Shown here: piece by piece, positions 40,694 to 48,291 of the stretch | How the letters are laid out: the number at the start of each line of letters is the position of its first letter | Numbering within the stretch: the stretch's first letter is position 1 | DNA from: J095 sp964517605 | Lineage (GTDB): Bacteria; Chloroflexota; Anaerolineae; 4572-78; J111 | DNA length: 64,000 nt | Direction of reading: 5' to 3' | Assembly: GCA_964517605.1 (NCBI GenBank) | Contig: CAZFCE010000001.1 | Location: forward strand, 1 to 64,000 | Notes under the pieces: model-generated | Seen by the model: the letters and a program-made list of their open reading frames with translations, nothing else | What the model was told of the DNA's origin: nothing | Database searches by the model: none | Translations under genes and position numbers: made by a program

Positions 40694-41176
40694 ATGCCCG
40701 CCGAAAATTCTCAGCTTTCCAGCGCCGATTTGCAGCAATTTATTACCCAACATCAGATTGACGCCACCATTTTGCCGCTGGATGAACACACCCTCACCGT
40801 ACCCGACGCCGCCCGCGCGCTGAACGTTGCCCCGGAGCAAATTATCAAATCGCTGGTGTTTGTGGTGCGGGAGCAGCCGGTGCTGGTGATTAACAACGGC
40901 CCGGATCGGCTCGATCCCCGCCGGCTGGCGGCTCATTTTGGCGCAAACCGCAAAAAAATAAAATTTGTCACGCCCGAACAGGCGCTGGAAATTACCGGCT
41001 ACGTGGTGGGCAGCATGCCGCCCTTTGGCCACCGGCGCGCGTTGCCCACGGTTATTGCCCCGGAAGTGGCGGCTCTGGATGTGGTGTATGGCGGCGGCGG
41101 CGATGTTAACGCCATGATGCGGCTTACCACGCCGGAATTATTCCGGGTAACGCAGGGCGAAGTGCTGCGCGGTTAA
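40694..41176 (+). CDS. YbaK/ProX-like aminoacyl-tRNA deacylase
   Basis: 160 residues, a single YbaK/EbsC domain. Characteristic features are IIKSLVFVV (about 49-57, containing the conserved lysine) and TGYVVGSMPPFGH near residue 103-115. Family members hydrolyse mischarged tRNA (Ala-, Cys- or Ser-tRNA) in trans. AGGA lies 8 bases before the ATG. Confidence 0.88.
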   Translation: MPAENSQLSSADLQQFITQHQIDATILPLDEHTLTVPDAARALNVAPEQIIKSLVFVVREQPVLVINNGPDRLDPRRLAAHFGANRKKIKFVTPEQALEITGYVVGSMPPFGHRRALPTVIAPEVAALDVVYGGGGDVNAMMRLTTPELFRVTQGEVLRG

Positions 41177-41206
41177 CCCAAATGCGCCCGCTTTGAAATT
41201 TTTCAC

Positions 41207-41245
41207 TTGTACATATTGAACGGGTACAGTAAAATTAGACATAAT
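41207..41245 (+). promoter_or_regulatory. Overlapping promoters of the TlpA-Lgt-like-sortase operon
   Basis: Two interleaved candidates: TTGTAC (41207-41212)/17/TAAAAT (41230-41235), and TTGAAC (41216-41221)/18/CATAAT (41240-41245). Both give leaders under 45 bases. Confidence 0.5.
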
Positions 41246-41280
41246 GTTGTAGTGGATTTAGTTGCAGGGCGGTTTTGATT

Positions 41281-41874
41281 TTGAACCCAACCCCAAATGT
41301 TCAAACCGAAAAGCCAACGCTGTTGGCCGCGCCCTGGTTTTGGGTGGTGTTGATTGGGGCAACGCTGATTAGCGGCGGCGGCTGGATTAACTACTCGCGG
41401 GCGCTGGTGGCCCAACCGCCGGCAGCGTCGGCGCAGGCGGCGGCTCCGCTGGCCGGCTCTCCGGCCCCGGATTTTACGCTGCGCACGCCCACCGGCCAAA
41501 CCATCCGCTTAAGCGACCATTTTGGCCAGCCGATTATTGTTAATTTTTGGGCCTCATGGTGCGGCCCCTGCCGCTCGGAGTTCCCGGAGTTTCAGCGGGT
41601 GGCGGTTGATAACGCCGGCAAGGTGTTGATTATTGGCGTTAACAGCACCTCGGTGGATAAGGCTGAGGCCGTGCCGGAATTTATTAAAAAATTTGGCATA
41701 ACTTTTCCCATTGTGCTGGACGAACAGGGCCAGGTTGTAGAAACTTACCACGTGTTGGGCCTGCCCACCACCGTGTTTATTAACAGCAAAGGGCTAATCA
41801 ACGAGATTTTTACCGGCCCGTTGAGCAAAGCCTACATCGAATCAAAAATTCAGGAACTTGAGGCCGGTCAATAA
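41281..41874 (+). CDS. Membrane-anchored TlpA/ResA-like thiol-disulphide oxidoreductase
   Basis: 197 residues: one N-terminal membrane anchor (about 18-36), an Ala/Pro linker, then an extracytoplasmic thioredoxin fold of the AhpC-TSA/redoxin type with the catalytic pair C94-GP-C97 in FWASWCGPC and the cis-proline in GLPTTVFI. It reduces or exchanges disulphides outside the membrane. TTG at 41281 is chosen for spacing from AGGGCGG; a TTG at 41275 would add two residues. Its stop overlaps the region of the next ribosome-binding site. Context suggests redox care of exported or sorted proteins (inference). Confidence 0.85.
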   Translation: MNPTPNVQTEKPTLLAAPWFWVVLIGATLISGGGWINYSRALVAQPPAASAQAAAPLAGSPAPDFTLRTPTGQTIRLSDHFGQPIIVNFWASWCGPCRSEFPEFQRVAVDNAGKVLIIGVNSTSVDKAEAVPEFIKKFGITFPIVLDEQGQVVETYHVLGLPTTVFINSKGLINEIFTGPLSKAYIESKIQELEAGQ

Positions 41875-41875
41875 C

Positions 41876-42625
41876 ATGCTGCCCACGTTGAGCATCGGCC
41901 CGCTGGCAATTCCTGCCTATCCCTTTTTGGCGCTGGTGGCGGTGTGGGTGGGGCTGTGGTTAACCGCCCGCCGCGCCGCCGGGTTGAGTTTTGCCGGCGA
42001 CCACGCCTACAACGCCGGCCTGTATGGGCTGGCAGCCGGGCTGCTTGGGGCGCGGTTGTGGTTTGTGGTTTTGCATTGGGCTAATTACGCCCCGGATTTG
42101 CTCCAGGCGTTTTCGCTGTCGCGCAGCGCGATGTCGCCGGGGGCGGGATTGATGGTGGCGGGGTTGGCAATGCTGGCCTACTTGCAGCGCAACGCCATCC
42201 CGCTGGGCAGTTTTCTCGATGCCGCCGCGCCGGGCGCAGCCGTGGCCCTGGCGATTATCAATGTGGGCGCGTTTTTGGGCGGCGTGGCGGTGGGCGTTAC
42301 CACCACCGGCGGGCTGGGGCTTGCCGTTGGCGGCGAAACCCGGCTGCCGGTGCAACTCTACGAGGCCGCCGGTTGTTTGTTAATAGCCGGTTTGCTCTAT
42401 TTTGGGCGTTACCGGCCCTGGCCGGGGTTTCTATTTTGGCTGGGCGTGGTGGCTTACGGCGCAGTCAAATTAATTCTTGAGGTTTTTCGGGCCAACCCGC
42501 CCACCATCGGCGCTGGCTACCTGGCCAACCAGGTTTATGCGCTGGCGGTCATTGTGGCCGGGCTGGCGGTAATGGCCTATTTTTTTACTCAATTTGATTT
42601 TAACCCGCAAGAAACTGATGATTAA
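41876..42625 (+). CDS. Lgt-like (prolipoprotein diacylglyceryl transferase-like) membrane protein, degenerate
   Basis: 249 residues, about seven hydrophobic helices. Resemblance to Lgt: LGAR near residue 58-60, DAAAP (115-119) and the RLPVQLYEA motif (156-164), which equals the R-x-P-x-QLYE motif of true Lgt. However the catalytic R-x-GNF-x-N segment is replaced by INVGAFLGG (128-136) and the GGL/H-G region is altered, so diacylglyceryl transfer is doubtful. ATG at 41876 is preferred over a TTG at 41858. Sits between a TlpA-like protein and a sortase; overlaps the latter by 8 bases. Confidence 0.75.
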   Translation: MLPTLSIGPLAIPAYPFLALVAVWVGLWLTARRAAGLSFAGDHAYNAGLYGLAAGLLGARLWFVVLHWANYAPDLLQAFSLSRSAMSPGAGLMVAGLAMLAYLQRNAIPLGSFLDAAAPGAAVALAIINVGAFLGGVAVGVTTTGGLGLAVGGETRLPVQLYEAAGCLLIAGLLYFGRYRPWPGFLFWLGVVAYGAVKLILEVFRANPPTIGAGYLANQVYALAVIVAGLAVMAYFFTQFDFNPQETDD

Positions 42626-43547
42626 AAACCCGCAGATACTTATTGAACAAATCGCGTTATTGCTGGCCAGTTTTATCTGGATGGCCATTGTGCTGGTTGG
42701 CATTATCTTTTTTTGGGCCTACCAGGATGTGCAGGCCCGCTGGGAATACGTAGTTAACGCGCCGCACCCGGCGCTGGCAAAGGCCGGCCCTTCGCCCACG
42801 CCCACGGCAACGTTGTGGGCCGGGCCGGGCGCCACGCTCACGCCCACGCCCACACTGCCGCCCACGGCGATTCCTACGCGGGTGGTGCCCATGCCGGAGC
42901 TTTTGCCCGAAACGCTCAACCCCGGCGAAACTCCGGCTCCAGCGGCGATGGCAACCGCCGGCCCGGTTCAACCCACCGGCCAGCCGCAAGCGGCCAATGC
43001 GCCGGCCAATGTTAATTTTTCGCCAACAGTCACGCCGGGGCCAACGCCGCCCCCGCCAATGGGCGATGTCCCCGAAGTGATTGATATGCCAGCCACGGAG
43101 AATGCGCCCACCCGGCTGGTGATTCCTTCGGTGGGGATTGATGCCAAGGTGGTGCCGGTGGGCTGGAGCGTGGTGCAAAAGGACGGGGTGGAATACAGCC
43201 TGTGGCAGGTGGCCGATTATGCCGTGGGCTGGCACAAAACCACGGCTCCGCTGGGGCAGCCCGGCAATACCGTCATGGCCGGGCACCACAACGTTAACGG
43301 CGAGGTTTTCCGCGATTTGGTCAACGTTGAAGTGGGCGATAAAGTAACCATCTATTCCGGCGACAAGAAATTTGAATACGTGGTTGATTTTAAAACCATT
43401 GTCAAGGAAAAAGGCGAATCGGTGGATGTGCGCAAACAGAACGCGCAATGGATTAGCCCCACCACCGACGAGCGAGTCACGTTTGTTACCTGCTGGCCCT
43501 ACACCAGCAACACCCACCGGGTGATTGTGGTTGCCCGGCGGGCGTAA
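42618..43547 (+). CDS. Sortase with long Pro/Thr linker
   Basis: 309 residues: an N-terminal membrane helix (about 10-34), a Thr/Pro-rich linker (57-150) and a C-terminal sortase beta-barrel. Catalytic residues are H223 in MAGHHN, C292 in VTCWPYT and R301 in THRVIVVARR, the complete sortase triad. The TCxP and class-D/E-like ending suggest housekeeping-type sorting, joining surface proteins to a cell-wall or other acceptor. ATG at 42618 overlaps the upstream stop. No obvious substrate is in the same operon; a candidate with a C-terminal helix and basic tail is at 53841-54908. Confidence 0.9.
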   Translation: MIKNPQILIEQIALLLASFIWMAIVLVGIIFFWAYQDVQARWEYVVNAPHPALAKAGPSPTPTATLWAGPGATLTPTPTLPPTAIPTRVVPMPELLPETLNPGETPAPAAMATAGPVQPTGQPQAANAPANVNFSPTVTPGPTPPPPMGDVPEVIDMPATENAPTRLVIPSVGIDAKVVPVGWSVVQKDGVEYSLWQVADYAVGWHKTTAPLGQPGNTVMAGHHNVNGEVFRDLVNVEVGDKVTIYSGDKKFEYVVDFKTIVKEKGESVDVRKQNAQWISPTTDERVTFVTCWPYTSNTHRVIVVARRA

Positions 43548-43577
43548 CCGGGGCATTATTGGGGAGAATACACGCGT

Positions 43578-44084
43578 ATGAGCGTAATCAATTCCATTAT
43601 CACCAGAATCAGGCGCAACCACGGGCTGGAACACGCCACCATTCACCTGTTGAGCCAGCGCCACAGTAACCTGTCAATTGTTGGCCACAGCAATTGGGCC
43701 GGTTTTAGCCTGTACGGGCAAATTGACACCGCCGAAGTTGAACAGGCCGCGCACGAGGCGTTGCGCCGGCTGCGGCGCGGCGAAGCCGAACTGGCGGTGC
43801 ATCCGCGTTGCGGCACGGTGCTGGCCACTACCGGTTTGCTTACCGGGCTGGCCGCGTTTGTGGCCATTGGCCTGGACAGCAGTTCTTCGGCGCGGTTTCG
43901 CTGGGGCAGCATGCCGGCGGCAATTCTGGCGGCAACGCTGGCCGCGTTTTTTGCTCAACCGGTGGGACTGTTTTTGCAAAAAGAGTACACCACCAGCGGC
44001 AATCCCGGCAACCTGGAAATAGAACGCATCTATGTAATTCCAAATCGCCGGGTAACCACTCATCGAATTGAAACCCGGCAATGA
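43578..44084 (+). CDS. DUF6391-type membrane protein
   Basis: 168 residues. The N-terminal motif NHGLEHATIHLL (about 14-25) and an HPRCGT turn near 74-79 are followed by two transmembrane helices (about 82-102 and 111-132). This pattern fits DUF6391, found mainly in cyanobacteria and Chloroflexota, with no known function. GGGGAG precedes the ATG. It overlaps holA by 4 bases (ATGA), so the two are translationally coupled. Confidence 0.78.
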   Translation: MSVINSIITRIRRNHGLEHATIHLLSQRHSNLSIVGHSNWAGFSLYGQIDTAEVEQAAHEALRRLRRGEAELAVHPRCGTVLATTGLLTGLAAFVAIGLDSSSSARFRWGSMPAAILAATLAAFFAQPVGLFLQKEYTTSGNPGNLEIERIYVIPNRRVTTHRIETRQ

Positions 44085-45046
44085 TTTACATTTTGCACGG
44101 CCCCGACGATTTTACCCGCAACGAAAAAATTGCCCAGTTACGCGCCCAATTCAGCGATCCAACGCTGGCCGATTTGAACGTGACCAGCCTCGAAGGCGGC
44201 AACCTCAGTTTGGGGCAAATTCGCAACACCGCCGACGCCATGCCGTTTATGGCCGACCGGCGGCTGGTGGTGGTGAGCGGTTTTTTGCGGGCGCTCAAAA
44301 GCAAACCCGCCGAACTGGAGCAGTTGGCCGCCTACTTGGGGCAGGTTGCGCCCACCACGGATTTGGCGCTGGTAGAAGACGAGGCGCTGGACAAGCGCCA
44401 CCCGGTGCTCAAAGCCGCCGAAGCGGCGGGCGCGCAAGTGCTGCGGTTTGATGGGCCGGGCAAAGACAACCTGCGCCCGTGGATTATTAACCGCGCCAAA
44501 ATGCACGGCGCCGAAATTGAACCCGCCGCCGCCGAATTGCTGGGCCGGCTGGTGGGCAGCGAACTCCGCACGCTCAACAGCGAAATTGAAAAGCTGATTT
44601 TGTACGCCGGCAATCGCCGCTCCATTAGCCGGGCCGATGTTGAATTGCTGGTGCCCTACACCGAAGAATCCGAGGATTTTGGCCTGACTAACGCTATTGG
44701 GCAGCGCAATGCGCCCAGAGCCTACGACCAGTTGCACAAAATGCTGGATGAAGGCAAGCATGCGCTGGCTATTTTGGCCAGCATCGCCGGGCAGGTGCGC
44801 GGGCTGCTGGAAATCAAAGACATGGCCGAGCGGGGCTTATCGCCGCAGGAAATTGCCCAGCGTAAAGGCTGGAAAAACGATTACGCTGTAAAAATGCGGC
44901 TTAAAGAAGCCGCCAATTTCTCTTCGGCGCGGTTGGAAGAAATTTTGGAAATGCTGCTCGCCATTGACCTTGACCTCAAAACCGGCAAAATCGAAAGCCG
45001 CCTGGCGCTGGATACGCTCATTGCCCGGTTGTGCGTGCGGGTATAA
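44081..45046 (+). CDS. holA: DNA polymerase III subunit delta
   Basis: 321 residues, typical HolA length. The delta subunit opens the beta sliding clamp in the clamp-loader complex. The N-terminal domain begins IYILHGPDDFTRNEKI, the degenerate AAA+ P-loop region of delta; the motif PFMADRRLVVV (about 63-73) is highly typical, and the C-terminal lid and collar domains include ALAILASIAGQVRGLL. Catalytic ATPase residues are naturally absent in delta. Followed by a bidirectional terminator. Confidence 0.93.
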   Translation: MIYILHGPDDFTRNEKIAQLRAQFSDPTLADLNVTSLEGGNLSLGQIRNTADAMPFMADRRLVVVSGFLRALKSKPAELEQLAAYLGQVAPTTDLALVEDEALDKRHPVLKAAEAAGAQVLRFDGPGKDNLRPWIINRAKMHGAEIEPAAAELLGRLVGSELRTLNSEIEKLILYAGNRRSISRADVELLVPYTEESEDFGLTNAIGQRNAPRAYDQLHKMLDEGKHALAILASIAGQVRGLLEIKDMAERGLSPQEIAQRKGWKNDYAVKMRLKEAANFSSARLEEILEMLLAIDLDLKTGKIESRLALDTLIARLCVRV

Positions 45047-45077
45047 AAAAAGCGCGGTTTTGCTCCGCGCTTTTTTT
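45045..45077. terminator. Bidirectional intrinsic terminator (holA / TPR gene)
   Basis: AAAAAAAGCGCGG (45045-45057) pairs with CCGCGCTTTTTTT (45065-45077) around 7 bases. A-run and T-run flank the GC core, so it works in both directions between convergent genes. Confidence 0.9.
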
Positions 45078-45094
45078 GTGCCGGCTGGCCGGTT

Positions 45095-45664
45095 TTAGTC
45101 GTTGTCCTCGTCGTCATCCCCGGCGGGAGCGCCTCCGCCAATTAACGCGCCGGGCGCTTTGAGAATTTGCTGTAAAATTTTGCGCTTGAGCGAATTTTTG
45201 GGCATGTTGGCCACGCCTTCTTCATAAGCGCCAATGGCGGCAATGTACTGTTTTTGTTTGGTGCGCAGGCGGCTAATGGCCTGCCACACGTACATGGCCA
45301 GTTCGCTTTCGCCTAACTCCTGAAACAATTCGGCTGATTCCTTGTAGGTTTCCACGGCTTCTTCGGGCAGGTTTTCGGCTTCTAGAATTGCGGCCCGGTT
45401 GCCCAGCGTTTGCGCCTGCCCCTTTTTATCGCCTAATTCAACAAAGATGTCTTCGGCGTGATCCAGCGCATCGTGGGCATCATCGTAATTTTCCAGGGCG
45501 CGATGCACCACACCCAAATCGTTGTAGATTTCGGCTTGCTGGCGCGAGTTGGCGGCGGCAAATTGCAGCGCCTCGGTGAGTTTTTGCAGCGCGCCTTCGG
45601 GATTGCCGGATTTAAACAGCGATACGCCGGCTTCGTGCAATTGTTTGGCTTGATTGGTTGTCAT
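45095..45664 (-). CDS. Tetratricopeptide repeat protein
   Basis: 189 residues containing about four TPR units (around 5-40, 43-77, 83-117 and 123-155), then a linker and an acidic C-terminal tail (DDDEDND). Predicted cytoplasmic protein-interaction scaffold. Its ATG overlaps the stop of the sensor kinase gene by 4 bases (ATGA), so it belongs to the regulator-kinase-TPR operon and may be an adaptor for that kinase (inference). Confidence 0.85.
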   Translation of the reverse strand: MTTNQAKQLHEAGVSLFKSGNPEGALQKLTEALQFAAANSRQQAEIYNDLGVVHRALENYDDAHDALDHAEDIFVELGDKKGQAQTLGNRAAILEAENLPEEAVETYKESAELFQELGESELAMYVWQAISRLRTKQKQYIAAIGAYEEGVANMPKNSLKRKILQQILKAPGALIGGGAPAGDDDEDND

Positions 45665-47370
45665 TGGGGTTTATCCTCTGATAATTGAGCCTTAACAGGC
45701 AAAATAAGTTGAACAGTGGTGCCGGGGTCCGGCGGAAACATGCGCGAGGTGAGGGTAAGTTGGGCGTTGATGGTTTCGGCTTGTTCGCGCATATACGAAA
45801 TTCCCAGCGCCGCCGGTTTGGTTTCGGTGTTAATTTGGGCCAGATCAAACCCCTGGCCGTCATCTTTAATAATAATCAGCAGGTTGCCGTTATCAAATTT
45901 TAGGGTGAGCCACACGTTGGTGGCCGTGGCATGCCGGATAACATTGTTGATGGCCTCTTGCACCACCGAAAATATAATCCCCGAAGTTTTAGCCGACAGG
46001 CCGGGGTGTTCAACGGCCTTAAAATGCAGGTTAAGGGCGCTGATGTTGCGGAGTTGGTCTACATAAGAGGCCAGGGCCGCCACCAGGCCGTGGCTTTCGA
46101 GCATGGGCGGGCGCAACTCAAACAGCAGGTTGCGCGTGTTTTTGGTGGCCTGTTCTACCAGGTTGTGCAGCGCGGTAATTTGGGTTTGGATGACATCCGG
46201 GCCGGTTTTGGTGGTGGCTAAAAGACTCAGGTGATCCAGGCTTAAACTGATGGCCGACAGGTATTGCAGCGTGCCATCGTGCAGGTTGCCGGTAATTTTG
46301 CGGTACACGTTTTCTTGCGAGTGAATAATGCGGTCACGTTCTTCTTTAAGCTGGTTGTACATGCGGGCGTTTTCTATAGCGATGGCCGCCTGCGAGGCAA
46401 TGAAGCTCATCACTTGCACATCATCCTGAGAAAAACCAAAATCTGAATATTTGTTGAGCACTTCCAGCACGCCAATTACCCGCCCTTTGGTTTTGAGCGG
46501 TACCGCCGCGATGGACTGGGTAAGAAAGCCGGTGCGCACATCAACCCGGTGGCTAAAGCGGGCATCGGCGCGGGCATCGTTGGCAATAACGGGGCGGCCA
46601 TTGCGGGCAACCCAGCCGGCAATGCCTTCGTCAATGGGGATGCGCTGCTGACGGATCATTTCGGCGCGGGCGCCGTGGCTCACCCGGAACACCAGTTCTC
46701 GCTTTTCTTCATCCACCATCATAATCGAGGCCGCGCCGGCGTCAACCAGTTTGGTGGCCAGTTCCATGGCATCCAGCAGCAACTTGCTGATATCAAACGT
46801 AGTGACCAGAGCTTGCCCGATATCGTGAAAAACGCCAATGCGGTTAATGCGCTCCTGCGCCAGTTCAAACTCGGTGATGAGCGCGGCAATCTGGCCAATG
46901 CCCCGGCCAAGTTTTTCCAGCAAACCGCGCTGGTTTTCGGGCAGTTCATGGCCGGGGGGCAACGCCAGGCTGAGCAGCCCCGCCACCCGGTTTTTTTGCG
47001 GCAGCAGCACGCTCACCAGCATTATTTTACTTTTGGCCAGCACGGCGGTAGAAACCGGCGGAACGTTGGCTTTGGCCGCGTTCCAGTTGTTATCCTGCAT
47101 TCGCTGGCCAATGGCGTTTTCCCAGCGAAGAATTTGCGCCAGCGCATCTTTTTTAAATGCGCCGGCCTGAATGTTGTACGGAACTTGTGTTTGAAAGAAG
47201 ATGGAGCCGGCCTCGGCCCCCAGAATTTTGATGGCCGTTTTTAGCGCCTGGCGCAGCATGGTTTCCAGATTTTCCGAGGCGACCAGGTCGAACAGATCGT
47301 CAATGAGGGAGGGTTTGGGAGATTGCGGGGTGGCCGAAGGTTGCGTTGGCAATACCGTTTGTTCAGCCAT
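45661..47370 (-). CDS. GAF-domain sensor histidine kinase of the NarX/DegS type
   Basis: 569 residues, soluble. Two GAF domains (about 22-170 and 190-335) that could bind small ligands or chromophores, a dimerisation helix of the HisKA_3 type with H364 in NLHDGTLQ, and an HATPase domain with EAINNVIRHA and DDGQGFDL. HisKA_3 kinases normally phosphorylate NarL/LuxR-type regulators, but none is present here: upstream is a double-HTH protein without a receiver. ATG directly abuts the stop codon of that regulator gene. Confidence 0.9.
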   Translation of the reverse strand: MAEQTVLPTQPSATPQSPKPSLIDDLFDLVASENLETMLRQALKTAIKILGAEAGSIFFQTQVPYNIQAGAFKKDALAQILRWENAIGQRMQDNNWNAAKANVPPVSTAVLAKSKIMLVSVLLPQKNRVAGLLSLALPPGHELPENQRGLLEKLGRGIGQIAALITEFELAQERINRIGVFHDIGQALVTTFDISKLLLDAMELATKLVDAGAASIMMVDEEKRELVFRVSHGARAEMIRQQRIPIDEGIAGWVARNGRPVIANDARADARFSHRVDVRTGFLTQSIAAVPLKTKGRVIGVLEVLNKYSDFGFSQDDVQVMSFIASQAAIAIENARMYNQLKEERDRIIHSQENVYRKITGNLHDGTLQYLSAISLSLDHLSLLATTKTGPDVIQTQITALHNLVEQATKNTRNLLFELRPPMLESHGLVAALASYVDQLRNISALNLHFKAVEHPGLSAKTSGIIFSVVQEAINNVIRHATATNVWLTLKFDNGNLLIIIKDDGQGFDLAQINTETKPAALGISYMREQAETINAQLTLTSRMFPPDPGTTVQLILPVKAQLSEDKPQ

Positions 47371-48060
47371 TTAATAAGTAACTTCCAGTAACCCTTCTGC
47401 CAGTGCGCGCAGCGTATCGGCAGAAAGTTCGCTAAGCTTGATGGCAATATTAATATAGAGCAGGTTGGCCGGGTTTGAAATGAAATCTTTAACCGTTCGC
47501 GGCAGGTGGGTGTAATTGGCAATATCATCAAGCGAGGTAACTTGCCCGTTTGCGCCGTTGGGTTTTAGCCCCTGATCCAAAAAGTAGGTGAGCGGCACAT
47601 TCAGTACCGTTGCCAGTGTTTCTAGCTCCGGCAGGGGAATTTCGGTTTGCCCAAACTCATAGCCGGCAATCCGGCTGGCCGGAACGTCCAGCGTTTTGGC
47701 CAGTTCTTCCTGAGTGCGGCCGGCTTTGGTTCTGGCCTGGCGCAACAATACGCCAATAATCCGTTGGCGCAACACCATGGCCGGTTGCGCCGGGAAGTTC
47801 AGGTTGGGTTCGGGGATGGCTTCCTCTGACCAAAAGTAAACGACCGGCACGTTAAAAATCAGGGCAAAAACCTCTAGTTGAGGGAGCGACACATCACGCT
47901 GGCCGTATTCTATTGCCGCAACGGTTTCGGCAGACATGCCCATTGCCTGGCCAACTTCCTTTAAATTCAAGCCGGCGCGGGTGCGCGCATGCCTGATTTT
48001 TACGCCTATTATCTTCCGTTTTAAGGTTAATTGTTGTGCTTCAACCGTGGTGTCGGGCAT
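47371..48060 (-). CDS. Transcription regulator with two XRE-type HTH domains
   Basis: 229 residues with two tandem Cro/C1-type helix-turn-helix domains, at about 18-75 (ARTRAGLNLKEVGQAMGMS) and about 98-158 (ARTKAGRTQEELAKTLDVP), each followed by the usual Y/FxxGQ hydrophobic core. The C-terminal 65 residues are helical and unrecognised. GGAGG lies 8 bases before the ATG. Two HTH units in one chain could read a direct repeat as a monomer. It is first in an operon with a GAF kinase and TPR protein; a palindrome over its own -35 (48117-48139) suggests autoregulation. Confidence 0.85.
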   Translation of the reverse strand: MPDTTVEAQQLTLKRKIIGVKIRHARTRAGLNLKEVGQAMGMSAETVAAIEYGQRDVSLPQLEVFALIFNVPVVYFWSEEAIPEPNLNFPAQPAMVLRQRIIGVLLRQARTKAGRTQEELAKTLDVPASRIAGYEFGQTEIPLPELETLATVLNVPLTYFLDQGLKPNGANGQVTSLDDIANYTHLPRTVKDFISNPANLLYINIAIKLSELSADTLRALAEGLLEVTY

Positions 48061-48092
48061 TGTTTCGCCTCCAGCCTTTTCTTAGTGGTTGC

Positions 48093-48121
48093 ATTATAAC
48101 ATAAAGTATTAGGTAAGACAA
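48093..48121 (-). promoter_or_regulatory. Strong promoter of the regulator-kinase-TPR operon
   Basis: On the minus strand TTGTCT (48121-48116), 17-base spacer, perfect TATAAT (48098-48093). Start of transcription near 48086, leader about 26 bases. Confidence 0.75.
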
Positions 48122-48139
48122 CGTATTTAACGGGTTGTC
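48117..48139. promoter_or_regulatory. Operator-like inverted repeat over the -35
   Basis: GACAAC (48117-48122), 11 bases, GTTGTC (48134-48139). It overlaps the -35 hexamer of the operon promoter. A further inverted pair, AGGTAAG (48111) and CTTACCT (48159-48165), brackets it. Confidence 0.45.
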
Positions 48140-48291
48140 ATAATGTTTTGAGGATTTACTTACCTGCTTTCTGATTAGATAGTTCGGTTATTTTGTGTTA
48201 CAATAGGTAGGTCATCAAACTTCTGCAAAAAATCCTCGGTTTTAATTTTGTTCAATAAAAACATATCTATCTAACAACGGAGTGATAAACC

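Noticed and set aside
42657..43664. 335-codon minus-strand open frame opposite the sortase gene
   Set aside because: Arg/Gly-rich antisense shadow; the sortase triad on the plus strand is decisive.
48061..48291. Riboswitch upstream of glgC
   Set aside because: No recognisable aptamer and no terminator or anti-terminator pair; the inverted repeats fit protein binding sites better.
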